DNA from: a virus
Length of the DNA: 27,529 nt
Strand: one strand, 5' to 3'
IMG/VR virus record: IMGVR_UViG_3300020419_000071
Span: 1-27,529 of that record
Part shown: piece after piece, positions 6,283-12,322 of the stretch
Numbering within the stretch: the first letter of the stretch is position 1
Layout: each line of letters begins with the position of its first letter
Position numbers and translations under genes: made by a program
The notes under the pieces: generated by a model
Told to the model about the DNA's origin: nothing
Database searches by the model: none
Seen by the model: only the letters and a program-made list of their open reading frames with translations

Positions 6283-6758
6283 TCAAAAATGTTTATGATT
6301 CAGATACTGGATCAACGAGATCTAATACTTATCGATTTACTGTCGAAAATCTTTTAGATCCGATGTTTTTATCTCTCGTCAAACTTAATAAAGATCAAAA
6401 TAAAGTTTGGCGTAGAAATGTAATAAGAGCGAGACAAGTGAACGAATTATATTATCCTCACAAAGTCACAAGTATGACGAGAGGACCACGTGTCGATGCT
6501 GCAATACAAAAATACGGTAAAAAATATATTAAAGACAATCCTCGAATGAGAAGAGTTTTTGATCAAAATTTACCAACCGAATTTGCAACGAGTTTTGATA
6601 TCTACGTTATGAAAGATCATATCCAATTCCGAAAAATGAAGGAATGGATTGATAGTAACATTAGAGATCGTAAAAATTGGTTAAAAATTGAAAAGTTGAA
6701 ACGTGATATCGATAATATTGAATATTACGATCAAATACTAACTCCAAGCGGAGTATAG
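6273..6758 (+). CDS. Hypothetical 161-residue basic protein, unit F
   Basis: The ATG at 6273 lies inside the last codons of the preceding gene, so translation is probably coupled. The product (MAIIKNVYDSDTGSTRSNTY...) is basic, rich in Arg, Lys and aromatic residues, and mostly helical at its C-terminal end (KNWLKIEKLKRDIDNIEYYD). No membrane segment, signal peptide or known motif is visible. It is the last gene of unit F; no terminator follows, and promoter copy G begins 4 bases after the stop. I do not recognise it. Confidence 0.72.
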   Translation: MAIIKNVYDSDTGSTRSNTYRFTVENLLDPMFLSLVKLNKDQNKVWRRNVIRARQVNELYYPHKVTSMTRGPRVDAAIQKYGKKYIKDNPRMRRVFDQNLPTEFATSFDIYVMKDHIQFRKMKEWIDSNIRDRKNWLKIEKLKRDIDNIEYYDQILTPSGV

Positions 6759-6762
6759 TTTA

Positions 6763-6793
6763 AGACGCATTTTTTAATGCTAAATGGAATAAA
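6763..6793 (+). promoter_or_regulatory. Repeated phage promoter motif, copy G
   Basis: AGACGCATTTTTTAATG starts at 6763 and TAAATGGAA follows with the T of TGG at 6785. No gene follows for 170 bases; instead there is a structured leader and a terminator. Confidence 0.75.
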
Positions 6794-6794
6794 G

Positions 6795-6909
6795 GTTTAA
6801 GTTCGAGTAACAAATAAATGCTCAATGATTTAATCATGAGAATAAAATCGGAGGTTACTCTATCCACCTACTATTCCGATGTAGTCATTTTAGCCTTTTT
6901 ATAAGTTAA
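6795..6909 (+). promoter_or_regulatory. Structured leader, candidate attenuator or riboswitch
   Basis: Several pairings are visible and compete. GAGTAAC (6805-6811) pairs with GTTACTC (6854-6860), enclosing a bulged hairpin CTCA-TGAT / ATCA-TGAG at 6821-6840. Alternatively ATCGGA (6847-6852) pairs with TCCGAT (6875-6880), with AGGT/ACCT inside. TTCCG (6874-6878) can also pair with CGGAG at 6910-6914, the left arm of the downstream terminator. This is the layout of an anti-antiterminator, antiterminator and terminator. There is no open frame that looks real. A trans-acting small RNA is the alternative reading. Confidence 0.5.
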
Positions 6910-6947
6910 CGGAGATCAGTATTAGTTTATTGATCTCCGATTTTTTT
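6910..6947 (+). terminator. Terminator at end of the structured leader
   Basis: CGGAGATCA (6910-6918) pairs perfectly with TGATCTCCG (6931-6939) and a run of T (6941-6947) follows. It lies upstream of two tiny genes that have no promoter motif of their own, so they may be reached only by read-through or antitermination. Confidence 0.9.
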
Positions 6948-6961
6948 AACAGGAGAATTAT

Positions 6962-7051
6962 ATGTTTACACCACAACGAATATTACTCGGTATGGTATTA
7001 GGATTAACAGGCATTATTGTCGTTGAACTTGCAATGATAATGTTATCATGA
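6962..7051 (+). CDS. 29-residue single-span membrane peptide
   Basis: AGGAG lies 7 bases ahead of ATG 6962. The product, MFTPQRILLGMVLGLTG and then IIVVELAMIMLS, is almost entirely one hydrophobic helix after a short N-terminal basic head. It lies after a terminator and overlaps the next start by four bases (ATGA). Peptides like this can act as toxins, holin-like proteins or modulators of membrane proteins; which applies is not known. Confidence 0.6.
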   Translation: MFTPQRILLGMVLGLTGIIVVELAMIMLS

Positions 7052-7158
7052 TCGAGTGGGTTTTTTATTATTTTGGATTAAAAGCCTTACTTTTCTGCTT
7101 CGGTCTATTACTAATGATTATTGGTTTTATCGGATGCAAATGGTTAGGCGTAATCTGA
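7048..7158 (+). CDS. 36-residue single-span membrane peptide
   Basis: The start codon overlaps the stop of the previous peptide gene (ATGA), so the two are translationally coupled. The product (MIEWVFYYFGLKALLFCFG...) is a hydrophobic helix with aromatic residues at the start and a short hydrophilic end (GCKWLGVI). Its TGA is part of the stem of the next terminator. Function unknown. Confidence 0.6.
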   Translation: MIEWVFYYFGLKALLFCFGLLLMIIGFIGCKWLGVI

Positions 7159-7180
7159 GGGCTTCGGCCCTCTTTTTTTT
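7157..7180 (+). terminator. Terminator with TTCG loop, end of unit G
   Basis: GAGGGC (7157-7162) pairs with GCCCTC (7167-7172) around TTCG, followed by eight T. The stop codon of the 36-residue gene supplies the first two bases of the stem. Confidence 0.93.
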
Positions 7181-7191
7181 CGTTTAGACAC

Positions 7192-7224
7192 AGACGCAAA
7201 TTTGAGTCCTTTTTGGACAATTCA
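7192..7224 (+). promoter_or_regulatory. Repeated phage promoter motif, copy H
   Basis: AGACGCAAATTTGAG starts at 7192 and CCTTTTTGGACAATT follows with the T of TGG at 7214. It drives the longest unit of the block, seven overlapping genes. Confidence 0.82.
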
Positions 7225-7238
7225 TACGGAGGTTAATT

Positions 7239-7646
7239 ATGAACGATTCCATGGAAAATAATGAAACTAAAAACGTTCCTTCGGGAGTAGCGTTGCAAAG
7301 TGAATTAGAAAAAATTCGAGATACACTTCAACTCGACACGTCTAATGCTATGCTTGGTCTATTACAGTATATCGATAGATATGTAAAACTAACGATTGCT
7401 GATAAGATCGAGAACAAACTACAAGCTATGTTTGATGTAGCATTCGATCAATATGACAAAGCTCTACAATTCAATCAACTGATTGACGATCGCATAGATA
7501 CTCGCGACTTAATATGTCGTGATGAACTATGGGACGAATGTAAGCAGATAATTGAAGATGACGATCAGCATGTAAGATATGATGATCTCACCAGTCAAGT
7601 CGAAGATACTATCAACGATATGAATTTAAAGGTCGTTGTAGATTAG
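7239..7646 (+). CDS. Hypothetical 135-residue acidic protein, unit H
   Basis: GGAGG lies 7 bases before ATG 7239. The product (MNDSMENNETKNVPSGVALQ...) is highly acidic and helical with a long Asp/Glu-rich C-terminal half. Acidic composition is common in phage proteins that mimic DNA or inhibit host nucleases, but that alone is weak evidence. It is the first gene of unit H and its stop overlaps the GTG of the next gene by one base. Function unknown. Confidence 0.72.
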   Translation: MNDSMENNETKNVPSGVALQSELEKIRDTLQLDTSNAMLGLLQYIDRYVKLTIADKIENKLQAMFDVAFDQYDKALQFNQLIDDRIDTRDLICRDELWDECKQIIEDDDQHVRYDDLTSQVEDTINDMNLKVVVD

Positions 7647-7753
7647 TGCAATTTCTATTTCGAATAATTTTGTTTGTTATCGGTGTAATCATTCTGATTG
7701 CATCGATTTTTCTAATGTTACTTAATTTTCAACGGAGAAGGTTTCATGAATAA
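7646..7753 (+). CDS. 35-residue membrane peptide with GTG start
   Basis: The GTG at 7646 overlaps the previous stop (TAGTG). The product MQFLFRIILFVIGVIILIA plus SIFLMLLNFQRRRFHE has one long hydrophobic helix and a basic C-terminal tail (QRRRFH), so the tail should face the cytoplasm. Its last codons contain the Shine-Dalgarno of the next gene and overlap its start by 8 bases. It is the third tiny membrane peptide in this block. Function unknown. Confidence 0.55.
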   Translation: MQFLFRIILFVIGVIILIASIFLMLLNFQRRRFHE

Positions 7754-7958
7754 TAACGATAATATCAATGTAGATAAGCTAAATCAAGAATACGATGAAG
7801 CTAATAATCACGAATATTTTAATTATCTTAATGAGCTACGTGACAGTGGCGTAACTAATATGTTCGGTGCAACTCCATATCTTATGGACGAGTTTGCTCT
7901 TAGCCAAAACGAGGCTAGAGATATACTCGGTAAATGGATGGAGAGCTTTAATGGATAA
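7746..7958 (+). CDS. Hypothetical 70-residue acidic protein, unit H
   Basis: ATG 7746 follows GGAG with AAGG close by. The product (MNNNDNINVDKLNQEYDEAN...) is acidic. Its second half, TPYLMDEFALSQNEARDILGKWM, looks like a small helical bundle of the kind seen in ubiquitin-associated or DNA-binding folds, but I cannot name a family. It overlaps the next start by 8 bases. Function unknown. Confidence 0.68.
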   Translation: MNNNDNINVDKLNQEYDEANNHEYFNYLNELRDSGVTNMFGATPYLMDEFALSQNEARDILGKWMESFNG

Positions 7959-8169
7959 AGATTATATCTATCACCGTGAAGATGGTGGTACCACATATTG
8001 TTATGGTAAACTCGAAGACGATAGTAATATACATGTCGTTTGCGAAGATGAATATAATGATGGTACGTGGGCTATGCGCAATCCTGTCACGGAGAAATCT
8101 TGGCGAGATGTTTGTAAATATTTAGAGCAAAACTTTGATTCTAAAATCGAAGAACTTTCGGCAGTATGA
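7951..8169 (+). CDS. Hypothetical 72-residue protein, unit H
   Basis: I chose ATG 7951 (MDKDYIYHREDGGTTYCYGK) because GGAG lies 8 bases upstream and the overlap with the previous gene is then short. A longer start would overlap it by 92 bases. The product is a small alpha-beta protein with several Tyr and Trp residues and no known motif. It overlaps the next gene by four bases (ATGA). Function unknown. Confidence 0.68.
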   Translation: MDKDYIYHREDGGTTYCYGKLEDDSNIHVVCEDEYNDGTWAMRNPVTEKSWRDVCKYLEQNFDSKIEELSAV

Positions 8170-8375
8170 GTAAAAAAGATTACGAAGTAATTGCAAGATT
8201 ACTTTCAAATCTCAGACTCGCTGACAGTGCTCGCGAATATGTGATTAAAGAGTTTGCAATCGAGTTATGTAGGCGTCACAAAGGCGCCTACGAATTCGAT
8301 ATTCTTAAATTTTTAAAACGATCTGGATCTAGTTATCCGCATCAAATGCAAATGGAGGTTGAACGTGCTCAATGA
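8166..8375 (+). CDS. Hypothetical 69-residue helical protein, unit H
   Basis: The ATG at 8166 overlaps the previous stop. The product (MSKKDYEVIARLLSNLRLAD...) is helical with a basic middle (ELCRRHKG), ending MQMEVERAQ. The opening, KKDYEVIARLL followed by a hydrophobic helix, is common in small phage proteins of unknown role. It overlaps the next GTG start by 11 bases and carries its Shine-Dalgarno. Confidence 0.68.
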   Translation: MSKKDYEVIARLLSNLRLADSAREYVIKEFAIELCRRHKGAYEFDILKFLKRSGSSYPHQMQMEVERAQ

Positions 8376-8862
8376 TATTTACGTTGATAGTAAAAATAAA
8401 GTTGCTTATACGCTTTCCATTTTTGACCATGCTCAAGAATGGCGATTGTTTAAGCAAGGCGTAGGCGAATACAATCAAATATTCTTTACCGATAATCCTG
8501 GTGAAGGTGGTAATGTTGACGATGATTGGCAAGTCGTAGATCCAAAAGATTGGTACAAGCAAATACCAGTCGAAGTTGTTAAAGATTTAATTGCTCGACA
8601 TAAAAACAATCCCATCTTTAATCAGTATATCGATGAATATAATAATATATCTAAAGTATTTAAATCTTATTATATTCGAGTTAGAAATACTTACGAGGCT
8701 TTTTATAAAGTTCAAGCAGAAAACTACGAACAAGCTCGTTATATAGCTGAAAATCGTATGTTTTCAGAAATGAACGATGAAGTTCAATCGCACATGGATT
8801 TTCTTGAATGGGACGAAGAAACCGCAATAAAGATTACGAAGAAAGAAGGTTTATTCAAATGA
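8365..8862 (+). CDS. Hypothetical 165-residue protein with GTG start, unit H
   Basis: The GTG at 8365 lies 6 bases after GGAGG, better than a TTG six bases upstream. The product begins MLNDIYVDSKNKVAYTLSIF and contains DWQVVDPKDWYKQIPVEVVKDLI, then a helical, aromatic and acidic C-terminal half. No membrane segment or known motif is visible. It overlaps the last gene of the unit by four bases. I do not recognise it. Confidence 0.7.
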   Translation: MLNDIYVDSKNKVAYTLSIFDHAQEWRLFKQGVGEYNQIFFTDNPGEGGNVDDDWQVVDPKDWYKQIPVEVVKDLIARHKNNPIFNQYIDEYNNISKVFKSYYIRVRNTYEAFYKVQAENYEQARYIAENRMFSEMNDEVQSHMDFLEWDEETAIKITKKEGLFK

Positions 8863-9107
8863 GTGAAAAGATCGGACATGGCGCTATTGATGCGTACTTC
8901 GAGTTTGCCGAAGATTGGGGGCATCTCGAAGAAGCTCGTATTGAACAAGCAATTACGGAAGAACATGCAGCGATGACTTTATATCGAATGTGTGATCACT
9001 ACGCTAAATTAAATAAACATGCTTACGAAAAGTATGAAGAATATAACCGCGATTTAAAAGATCGGTTAAAAGATGGTCTTAAGGCACCAATTGCCGAACG
9101 AGATTAA
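8859..9107 (+). CDS. Hypothetical 82-residue acidic helical protein, unit H
   Basis: I chose ATG 8859 (MSEKIGHGAIDAYFEFAEDW) since it overlaps the previous stop (ATGA) and has AGAAGG about 10 bases upstream. The protein is helical and rich in Glu, Ala and Tyr with a probable coiled-coil C-terminus (YEKYEEYNRDLKDRLKDGL). It is the last plus-strand gene, followed at once by a terminator. Function unknown. Confidence 0.7.
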   Translation: MSEKIGHGAIDAYFEFAEDWGHLEEARIEQAITEEHAAMTLYRMCDHYAKLNKHAYEKYEEYNRDLKDRLKDGLKAPIAERD

Positions 9108-9112
9108 CTTTT

Positions 9113-9135
9113 GAGGGCTTCGGCCCTCTTTTTTT
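9113..9135 (+). terminator. Terminator closing the plus-strand block
   Basis: GAGGGC (9113-9118) pairs with GCCCTC (9123-9128) around TTCG, followed by seven T. The hairpin is identical to that at 7157-7172. Confidence 0.93.
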
Positions 9136-9148
9136 CCTGAAAACGAAT

Positions 9149-9207
9149 AAAAAAGTGCCTTAGGAGATTTCTAGACTTACAAAGTCATTTATCTTGGCCT
9201 AAGGCAC
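9149..9207 (-). terminator. Terminator of the minus-strand replication genes
   Basis: The perfect 10-bp stem GTGCCTTAGG (9155-9164) and CCTAAGGCAC (9198-9207) holds a 33-base loop with a second hairpin inside (GACTT, ACA, AAGTC). On the minus strand it is followed by six T (9149-9154). With the plus-strand terminator it insulates the convergent ends. Confidence 0.85.
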
Positions 9208-9239
9208 TAGAGAAGTCATTTCAGTTGTCCTATGGTCTT

Positions 9240-10922
9240 CTATTGGCCACAGGATCCACCCTTCCCAGAAATGTCACATATATCATGTGTTTCTACATTT
9301 TCCTCAAATTCTTTCCCTAATTTATCTATTACTTCGCTGTAAGCAACAGGATTAAGTGGTTGTCCACCACGGCTGCCATCAGCGTAACAAGTGAAGCCAC
9401 GTAATCTCGCGGCATATTTTGCAAGTGTATTAGCAAAGTCATTTACATTATCCACATTATTTTCTTTGGTACCCCAAGCGGGTAAATTAATTGTGCTGCT
9501 TATACTCATATCTACGTAATCTTGTATATCAGCTTGAAACTTTATTCTCTTCTCATAATCAGTAGCTAAATCAATAGCACTGTCGATGTTATCAGGTTTG
9601 GCACCATATACATCTATCATCTCTTGTGCTGTCCCATCAACGACGTACTGGTATTTCCATTTGTCCCCATTAGTGAGGTAGCGTCGTTTGTAAGCAACAG
9701 CGAATAAGGGCTCGATCCCAGTTGTTGTACCTGCCAATATTCCAATTGACCCTGTTGGTGCGATGGCTCGGTTAGCAACAGGAGAAGAAACACTAAGAAA
9801 CTTAGAATACTTAGCACTAACATTATCACTAACTCCTTTATATACGGTAAGCCAATTATGTAGTTCAGGGACCACTTCATATTTATGTCCTCTCTTAATC
9901 AGCCATTCATGTATTCCCATTAAACCAAGACCTAGTCTTCGGTTCTTTTCTCTTACATCATAAACTTTATCATACGGTAACTCAGCTCTTAGTGTTCCAC
10001 ATATTAGGAATTTTGTAGCTAAGTCAGTTATTTCATTTAATTCTTTTAATGTATCTATTCTACCTAGATTTAAACTGCCTAAGTTGCATACATCACTATC
10101 ATCTTCACTAGTTACTTCAGTACATGCATTTCTCAATGTCTCTTTTTCTTTATCAAAGAAATTAAATGAGAAGCCAGGTTCCGAAGTACTAAGTGCTTGT
10201 TCAATATTCTTTTTGAATACTTCACCTACGTCACCAGTCTTATAGTAATTAAGTAACCATTCGGTATCATAATTTACTGATATGTTAGTCATATCGAGTG
10301 GTGCATTGTAGTTAAAATCTTGTGCTTTAACTTCAGCGACTGTTAGTCCTGAAGTACCTATTTTTTGTTCATGCCAATTCTTCCTTGTAAGGAAGTCATT
10401 TACATCTGCGTGCTTCCAATTAATTGAAGCATAGATAGCAGATCTTCTGCTGCCACCTTGCATTACTCTTCTACCTATTTCATTTATCATTTCCATCTTT
10501 GGTATCGGACCTGATGCAAGACCACCAGTGGACTTAAGTCCTTCGTCCTTAGCTCTATAGACACTATAGTCAACACCGATACCACCACCAGTCATCAAAG
10601 CATTTTCAGCTTTCCAACTTAGGTTTGCCCAATCTTGTCTAGTATCTTCTTCAGCTTTTAATAGATAGCAATTGTTGAAATATTTGCGAGGCCGACCTGC
10701 ATAATAAAGGTAGCGACCACCAGGAATAAACTTTAAGTCAGTTATATAGCGAGTAAGAGTATCCTTTTCGTCTTTAGACATATAGTTTTGACATACGTCT
10801 TCTACGAGTACTCTAGCTAAATCTTGCCAACTTTCGCATCCCTCATGTTTGTATTTGTAATTAAAAATGTCTTCGGAGAACTTGCTCCTAAACATTGGAT
10901 TTATATTAGATCTAAAGGTCAT
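9240..10922 (-). CDS. nrdJ: Ribonucleotide reductase, class II (B12-dependent) type
   Basis: The 560-residue product reduces ribonucleotides to deoxyribonucleotides for phage DNA synthesis. It carries the active-site pattern N265-A-C267-T-E269 (the NxCxE thiyl-radical and catalytic residues), a partner cysteine C85 in FNNCYLL, the CNLGSLNLGR segment after it, glycine-rich TGGGIGVDYS, and APTGSIGILAGTTTGIEPLF near the barrel. The C-terminal CDISGKGGSCGQ supplies the redox cysteines C549 and C558. No separate radical-generating subunit is seen nearby, which fits a B12-dependent enzyme as found in many marine podoviruses. AAGGA lies 6 bases before ATG 10922. It is a single gene between its own upstream terminator and a downstream terminator. 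The class II assignment is by sequence pattern, not proof. Confidence 0.88.
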   Translation of the reverse strand: MTFRSNINPMFRSKFSEDIFNYKYKHEGCESWQDLARVLVEDVCQNYMSKDEKDTLTRYITDLKFIPGGRYLYYAGRPRKYFNNCYLLKAEEDTRQDWANLSWKAENALMTGGGIGVDYSVYRAKDEGLKSTGGLASGPIPKMEMINEIGRRVMQGGSRRSAIYASINWKHADVNDFLTRKNWHEQKIGTSGLTVAEVKAQDFNYNAPLDMTNISVNYDTEWLLNYYKTGDVGEVFKKNIEQALSTSEPGFSFNFFDKEKETLRNACTEVTSEDDSDVCNLGSLNLGRIDTLKELNEITDLATKFLICGTLRAELPYDKVYDVREKNRRLGLGLMGIHEWLIKRGHKYEVVPELHNWLTVYKGVSDNVSAKYSKFLSVSSPVANRAIAPTGSIGILAGTTTGIEPLFAVAYKRRYLTNGDKWKYQYVVDGTAQEMIDVYGAKPDNIDSAIDLATDYEKRIKFQADIQDYVDMSISSTINLPAWGTKENNVDNVNDFANTLAKYAARLRGFTCYADGSRGGQPLNPVAYSEVIDKLGKEFEENVETHDICDISGKGGSCGQ

Positions 10923-10990
10923 ATAGTTCCTTAGTTATTCTCTATTAGTTATTATTATAGTTATATCTATAGATAATCCTTAGATCCTAA

Positions 10991-11005
10991 GGTCTCTCTA
11001 TAGTG
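10991..11005 (-). promoter_or_regulatory. T7-like promoter core ahead of the reductase
   Basis: The minus strand reads CACTATAGAGAGACC, which matches 12 of 13 bases of the T7 class promoter core CACTATAGGGAGA. It follows a terminator and precedes the reductase start by about 75 bases. The upstream half of the T7 promoter is not conserved, so recognition by this phage's polymerase is uncertain. Confidence 0.4.
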
Positions 11006-11020
11006 CGGCAATCCGAATGG

Positions 11021-11074
11021 AAAAAAAGAAATGACTACACATTACATTGGAGAATAAATCCCTATGTGTAGCCA
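11021..11074 (-). terminator. Terminator upstream of the reductase gene
   Basis: The 8-bp stem CTACACAT (11035-11042) and ATGTGTAG (11064-11071), extended by TG/CA after one mismatch, is followed on the minus strand by TTTC and seven T (11021-11027). It would end the replication transcript after the 40-residue gene. Confidence 0.7.
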
Positions 11075-11113
11075 TTCCCTGGACAACTCAAAGCATAAAT
11101 GCCTATGCTTGGA

Positions 11114-11140
11114 GTCTATTAGAGTGCTAAATCTGCGTCT
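11114..11140 (-). promoter_or_regulatory. Possible promoter motif inside the 40-residue gene
   Basis: The minus strand reads AGACGCAGATTT from 11140, identical to copy D over 12 bases, and ATAGAC lies where other copies have ATGGAC. The first base and the T are 22 bases apart, as in the family. The TGG is TAG here and the motif doubles as codons, so this is a candidate only. Confidence 0.4.
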
Positions 11141-11241
11141 GAACTAGATTTCTTAATCTTTCTACCTCTGAAGAACACAGTAACATTAATACAGGTGTTA
11201 ATACTTACCATTGTAACAAGCAGCATTTCCCACCATTCCAT
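11119..11241 (-). CDS. 40-residue single-span membrane protein
   Basis: ATG 11241 overlaps the stop of the DUF3310 gene (TAATG). The product MEWWEMLLVTMVSINTCINV continues into VFFRGRKIKKSSSDADLAL: one hydrophobic helix followed by a basic, then acidic soluble tail, so a membrane protein with the tail in the cytoplasm. Too short for most gene callers. Function unknown. Confidence 0.6.
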   Translation of the reverse strand: MEWWEMLLVTMVSINTCINVTVFFRGRKIKKSSSDADLAL

Positions 11242-11603
11242 TATCGACTCTCTAAGAGTTGAATTAGCATTGTACAGTATTGACGAGCTTTTCTTATATC
11301 GTCAGATCTGCCTTTATTTTTATAGCGTGCAGCATACTTAATAATATTACCTGCGTAATAGTCTTCAGCTATATTTAAAGACTCCATAAATTCAACTGGT
11401 TCAATACCACCATTAACGTAGTGTTTAGGTCTTGATATTGGATTAATACCAGTAATTTTAGCATCAGCTAAATCATCATCAATACTCTTTTCAAGTTCTT
11501 TTCTTTTTCTCCAAGCCGATACTCTTTCTTGAGTAATTTCGTCTGGTGGATAAGAACTATCAGTTTCCATTTCTATTATTTTTTTTATATCGTCGGGTTC
11601 CAT
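11241..11603 (-). CDS. DUF3310 protein, T7 gp1.7-related nucleotide kinase domain
   Basis: The C-terminal half carries the DUF3310 pattern: ISRPKHYVNGGIEPVEFMES, then AGNIIKYAARYKNKG, then DIRKARQYCTMLIQLLE. This domain is shared with T7 gp1.7, which has been described as a nucleoside monophosphate kinase, and is frequent in phages near nucleotide metabolism genes. The N-terminal 60 residues are charged and look unstructured. The gene overlaps the exonuclease gene by 19 bases and the next small gene by one base, so it is part of the replication operon. The enzymatic role here is inferred from the family and is not certain. Confidence 0.75.
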   Translation of the reverse strand: MEPDDIKKIIEMETDSSYPPDEITQERVSAWRKRKELEKSIDDDLADAKITGINPISRPKHYVNGGIEPVEFMESLNIAEDYYAGNIIKYAARYKNKGRSDDIRKARQYCTMLIQLLESR

Positions 11604-12322
11604 AAAATAGGCTCTCTCTTTTTCTTATTCCAATCATTAACTGTCAATATTTTGGCTAATTGTGCTTGTATAATTGCATCGTCTTCTGTAAGACCTGCTG
11701 CTTCAAATGCACCAACTACTGTTGGCCATTCACAACTTTTGCTTAATAATACTTCAGCTTTTTTAGGACCAATACCAGGACAGCCTTTGTATCCATCAGC
11801 TGTATCTCCAGTTAATGTTTGTGTGTACCAATTTAATTTTGCCGTTTGTTCATCTATGTCATGAACTTGTCCAAGTCTATAAGTTCGACCAGGTATAGTT
11901 AATAAATCTTTATCATCACTAACTATAATATTATCTTTCTTATCACTTGTTTGTAAAATACCTAATACATCATCAGCTTCAAGATTAGGATATATAACGG
12001 CATCGAATTTATCCATAATCCATTCTTTTAGCTGTGAGTAAGCAAGAGGCTTTCTTGTCTTTTTTCTATTAGATTTATAATCTTCGTGAAGATTTTTTCT
12101 AAAGTTATTTGTGTCACTGAAACAATATACTTTTGTTTTCTTATACGGAGATCTTAATTCTTCTTCTAATCTCTTTTCCCATAAATAAAAACCTGCGATA
12201 GCGTCTTTAAAATCACTATGCAAAGTATGTATTTCATCTTCCCATCTAATCTCTTGTTCAATACCAGAAGTTATTTGGTAAGCGACCATGTCTGCATCAA
12301 TCAGCAGTTTCTGAGTTTTCAT
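11585..12322 (-). CDS. 5'-3' exonuclease, T7 gp6/FEN family
   Basis: This 245-residue flap endonuclease-type nuclease removes RNA primers and degrades DNA from 5' ends. Acidic metal ligands are visible in order: D9 and D11 (LIDADMVAY), E115-D117-D118 (LEADDVLG), D136, D137 and D139 (VSDDKDLL), and D173/D176 (TGDTADGYKG). A helix-hairpin-helix follows (CPGIGPKKAEVLL). I chose ATG 12322 because AGGA lies 8 bases upstream; the longer frame start lacks a ribosome site. It overlaps the winged-helix-like gene by 26 bases and the DUF3310 gene by 19. Order after the DNA polymerase matches T7 (genes 5 and 6). Confidence 0.9.
   Translation of the reverse strand: MKTQKLLIDADMVAYQITSGIEQEIRWEDEIHTLHSDFKDAIAGFYLWEKRLEEELRSPYKKTKVYCFSDTNNFRKNLHEDYKSNRKKTRKPLAYSQLKEWIMDKFDAVIYPNLEADDVLGILQTSDKKDNIIVSDDKDLLTIPGRTYRLGQVHDIDEQTAKLNWYTQTLTGDTADGYKGCPGIGPKKAEVLLSKSCEWPTVVGAFEAAGLTEDDAIIQAQLAKILTVNDWNKKKREPILWNPTI

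Larger units (their letters stand above)
10923..11118 (-). other. Leader of the reductase gene, hairpins and palindromes
   Basis: No gene is seen here. On the way to the reductase, the minus strand holds a 7-bp hairpin (11091-11110), a terminator (11021-11074), a T7-like promoter core (10991-11005), a 6-bp hairpin with a 3-base loop (CCTTAG/CTAAGG at 10978-10992) and a 12-bp palindrome TATCTATAGATA (10964-10975). CCTTAG/CTAAGG arms also occur in the terminator after the gene. Confidence 0.5.

Noticed and set aside
8329-8562. 77-codon frame on the minus strand within unit H
   Set aside because: It runs antisense to two overlapping plus-strand genes with good ribosome sites and has none itself.
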